NCBI GenBank assembly: GCA_937914905.1
Contig: CALESU010000189.1
Span: 1-7,227 of the forward strand
Direction of reading: 5' to 3'
Origin: an uncultured bacterium
GTDB taxonomy: Bacteria > Patescibacteriota > Microgenomatia > UBA1406 > GWC2-37-13
DNA: 7,227 nucleotides
Positions within the stretch are counted from its first letter, which is position 1; every line of letters starts with the position of its first letter. The translations under genes were made by a program, and so were the position numbers. The notes under the pieces are model-generated. The model was not told the origin of the DNA. It made no database searches and saw nothing but the letters and a program-made list of their open reading frames with translations. Shown here piece by piece: positions 6,395 to 7,227 of the stretch.

Positions 6395-7227
6395 TTAGGG
6401 GATAGCAAAACCCGAAGCCATGTTCTCGACATCTTTTTTCAGTCGCGACAACTTCGAATCGGCATCCATTGCGTCTCGAAATGCCTTCAGATAGGGGATA
6501 CGTTCTTCTCTGGTTTGGGGGAGTTTGTATGATTTTATATGATCCAAAACGTCAAGCATTGTTTTTCCAATAAATTGCATTTCTTTTTCCTTCATGCCAC
6601 GAGTTGTTGCGGCTGGAGTTCCCATGCGAATGCCTGAAGGATAAAAAGGGGAGCTTTTCTCATCTGGTACCGTATTTTTGTTTAATGTTATTCCGACACA
6701 ATCTAGTGCATATTGGGCAAAGTAACCAAAGCCAGCGCTATGAGACTTGGTCAAATTAGCTAAAATGAGATGATTTTCTGTTCCTCCGCCAACGAGGTTT
6801 ATTCCCCCATCCATAAGCGTTTTTGCAAGCGTTTTCGTATTTATCACGATCTGTTTTGCATAGAGTTGGAAAGAGGGGAGTGAGGCCTCGTAAAGTGCTA
6901 TGGCTATTGCAGCGGTTTGATTGTCATGAGGACCCCCTTGCAAGCCTGGAAATACTGCTTTATCGATTTTACTTGGCAATTCAGGATCTTTTTCTAAACC
7001 TTTTTTCGTTACCATGACAATACCGCCTCGAGGTCCGCGAAGGGTTTTGTGTGTGGTAGTGGTCACGATGTGAACATGGGGGACAGGGGACGGATGTTCG
7101 CCTCCCACCACAAGTCCTGCAATATGTGCAATATCAGCAACAAGATATGCTCCAACTTCATCGGCAATTTCTGCAAATCGTTCAAAGGGGATGATAAGTG
7201 GATACGCAGAGGCACCAACCCACATCA
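6395..7227 (-). CDS. glyA: Serine hydroxymethyltransferase, C-terminal part
   Basis: The gene enters from the right edge; about 277 C-terminal residues are present of a protein normally near 415-420. It is the PLP enzyme that interconverts serine and glycine while charging tetrahydrofolate with a one-carbon unit. Counting from the first complete codon (7225), the visible motifs are WVGASAYP, VADIAHIAGLV (29-39, with the PLP-stacking/binding D31 and H34), TTTTHKTLRGPRGG (55-68, with Schiff-base lysine K60), FPGLQGGPH, GGGTENHLILANL, GITLNKNTVP and SGIRMGTPAATTRG. All match the family well, and the frame is open to a TAA at 6395-6397. The helical C-terminus ends in ASGFAIP, close to the ordinary length. 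No truncation or frameshift is seen apart from the window edge. Its start and promoter lie outside the window. Confidence 0.95.
   Translation of the reverse strand, partial: MWVGASAYPLIIPFERFAEIADEVGAYLVADIAHIAGLVVGGEHPSPVPHVHIVTTTTHKTLRGPRGGIVMVTKKGLEKDPELPSKIDKAVFPGLQGGPHDNQTAAIAIALYEASLPSFQLYAKQIVINTKTLAKTLMDGGINLVGGGTENHLILANLTKSHSAGFGYFAQYALDCVGITLNKNTVPDEKSSPFYPSGIRMGTPAATTRGMKEKEMQFIGKTMLDVLDHIKSYKLPQTREERIPYLKAFRDAMDADSKLSRLKKDVENMASGFAIP

Overview
The window looks like chromosomal DNA of a candidate-phyla-radiation (Patescibacteria, probably Parcubacteria-like) bacterium. This is inferred from gene style, not from a marker gene. Genes are tightly packed, several small membrane proteins lack a clear family, MiaB carries a long central insertion and lacks a TRAM domain, and the MraY/WecA-type enzyme is divergent. 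TGA serves as a normal stop (IMPase, MiaB and CoaBC all end in TGA), so the code is standard. No rRNA, tRNA, CRISPR array, transposase, phage gene or clear intrinsic terminator was seen, and no gene-free stretch exceeds about 70 bases.

Layout from left to right: (1) the first 26 codons of a minus-strand NAD(P)-binding sugar-nucleotide dehydratase/epimerase (RfbB-like), cut by the left edge. (2) A 46-bp divergent promoter region, then a plus-strand inositol-monophosphatase-family enzyme at 125-934. (3) A convergent, 10-bp overlapping minus-strand miaB (925-2169). (4) A 68-bp divergent promoter region, then a plus-strand cluster: a small membrane protein (2238-2597), a six-helix membrane protein resembling the YciC/GPDPase membrane domain (2618-3358), and a small soluble protein of unknown function (3363-3701). 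(5) A minus-strand cluster read right to left: the C-terminal part of serine hydroxymethyltransferase (glyA, cut by the right edge), a small DUF1648-like membrane protein, a polyprenyl-phosphate sugar-phosphotransferase of the MraY/WecA superfamily, and bifunctional coaBC. The functions covered are nucleotide-sugar and cell-envelope synthesis, coenzyme A synthesis, one-carbon metabolism and tRNA modification.

Three things stand out. First, an 87-bp (29-codon) palindromic repeat-like element sits in frame inside coaBC, much like the in-frame palindromic elements of Rickettsia. Second, six genes have a TATAAT-type -10 box only 6-11 nt before the start codon, four of them with an extended -10 TGn; this predicts leaderless or nearly leaderless mRNAs and resolves the IMPase start. 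Third, the MraY/WecA-like enzyme has lost two of the family's conserved acidic residues. miaB also carries a 14-bp tandem repeat inside its lineage-type insertion.
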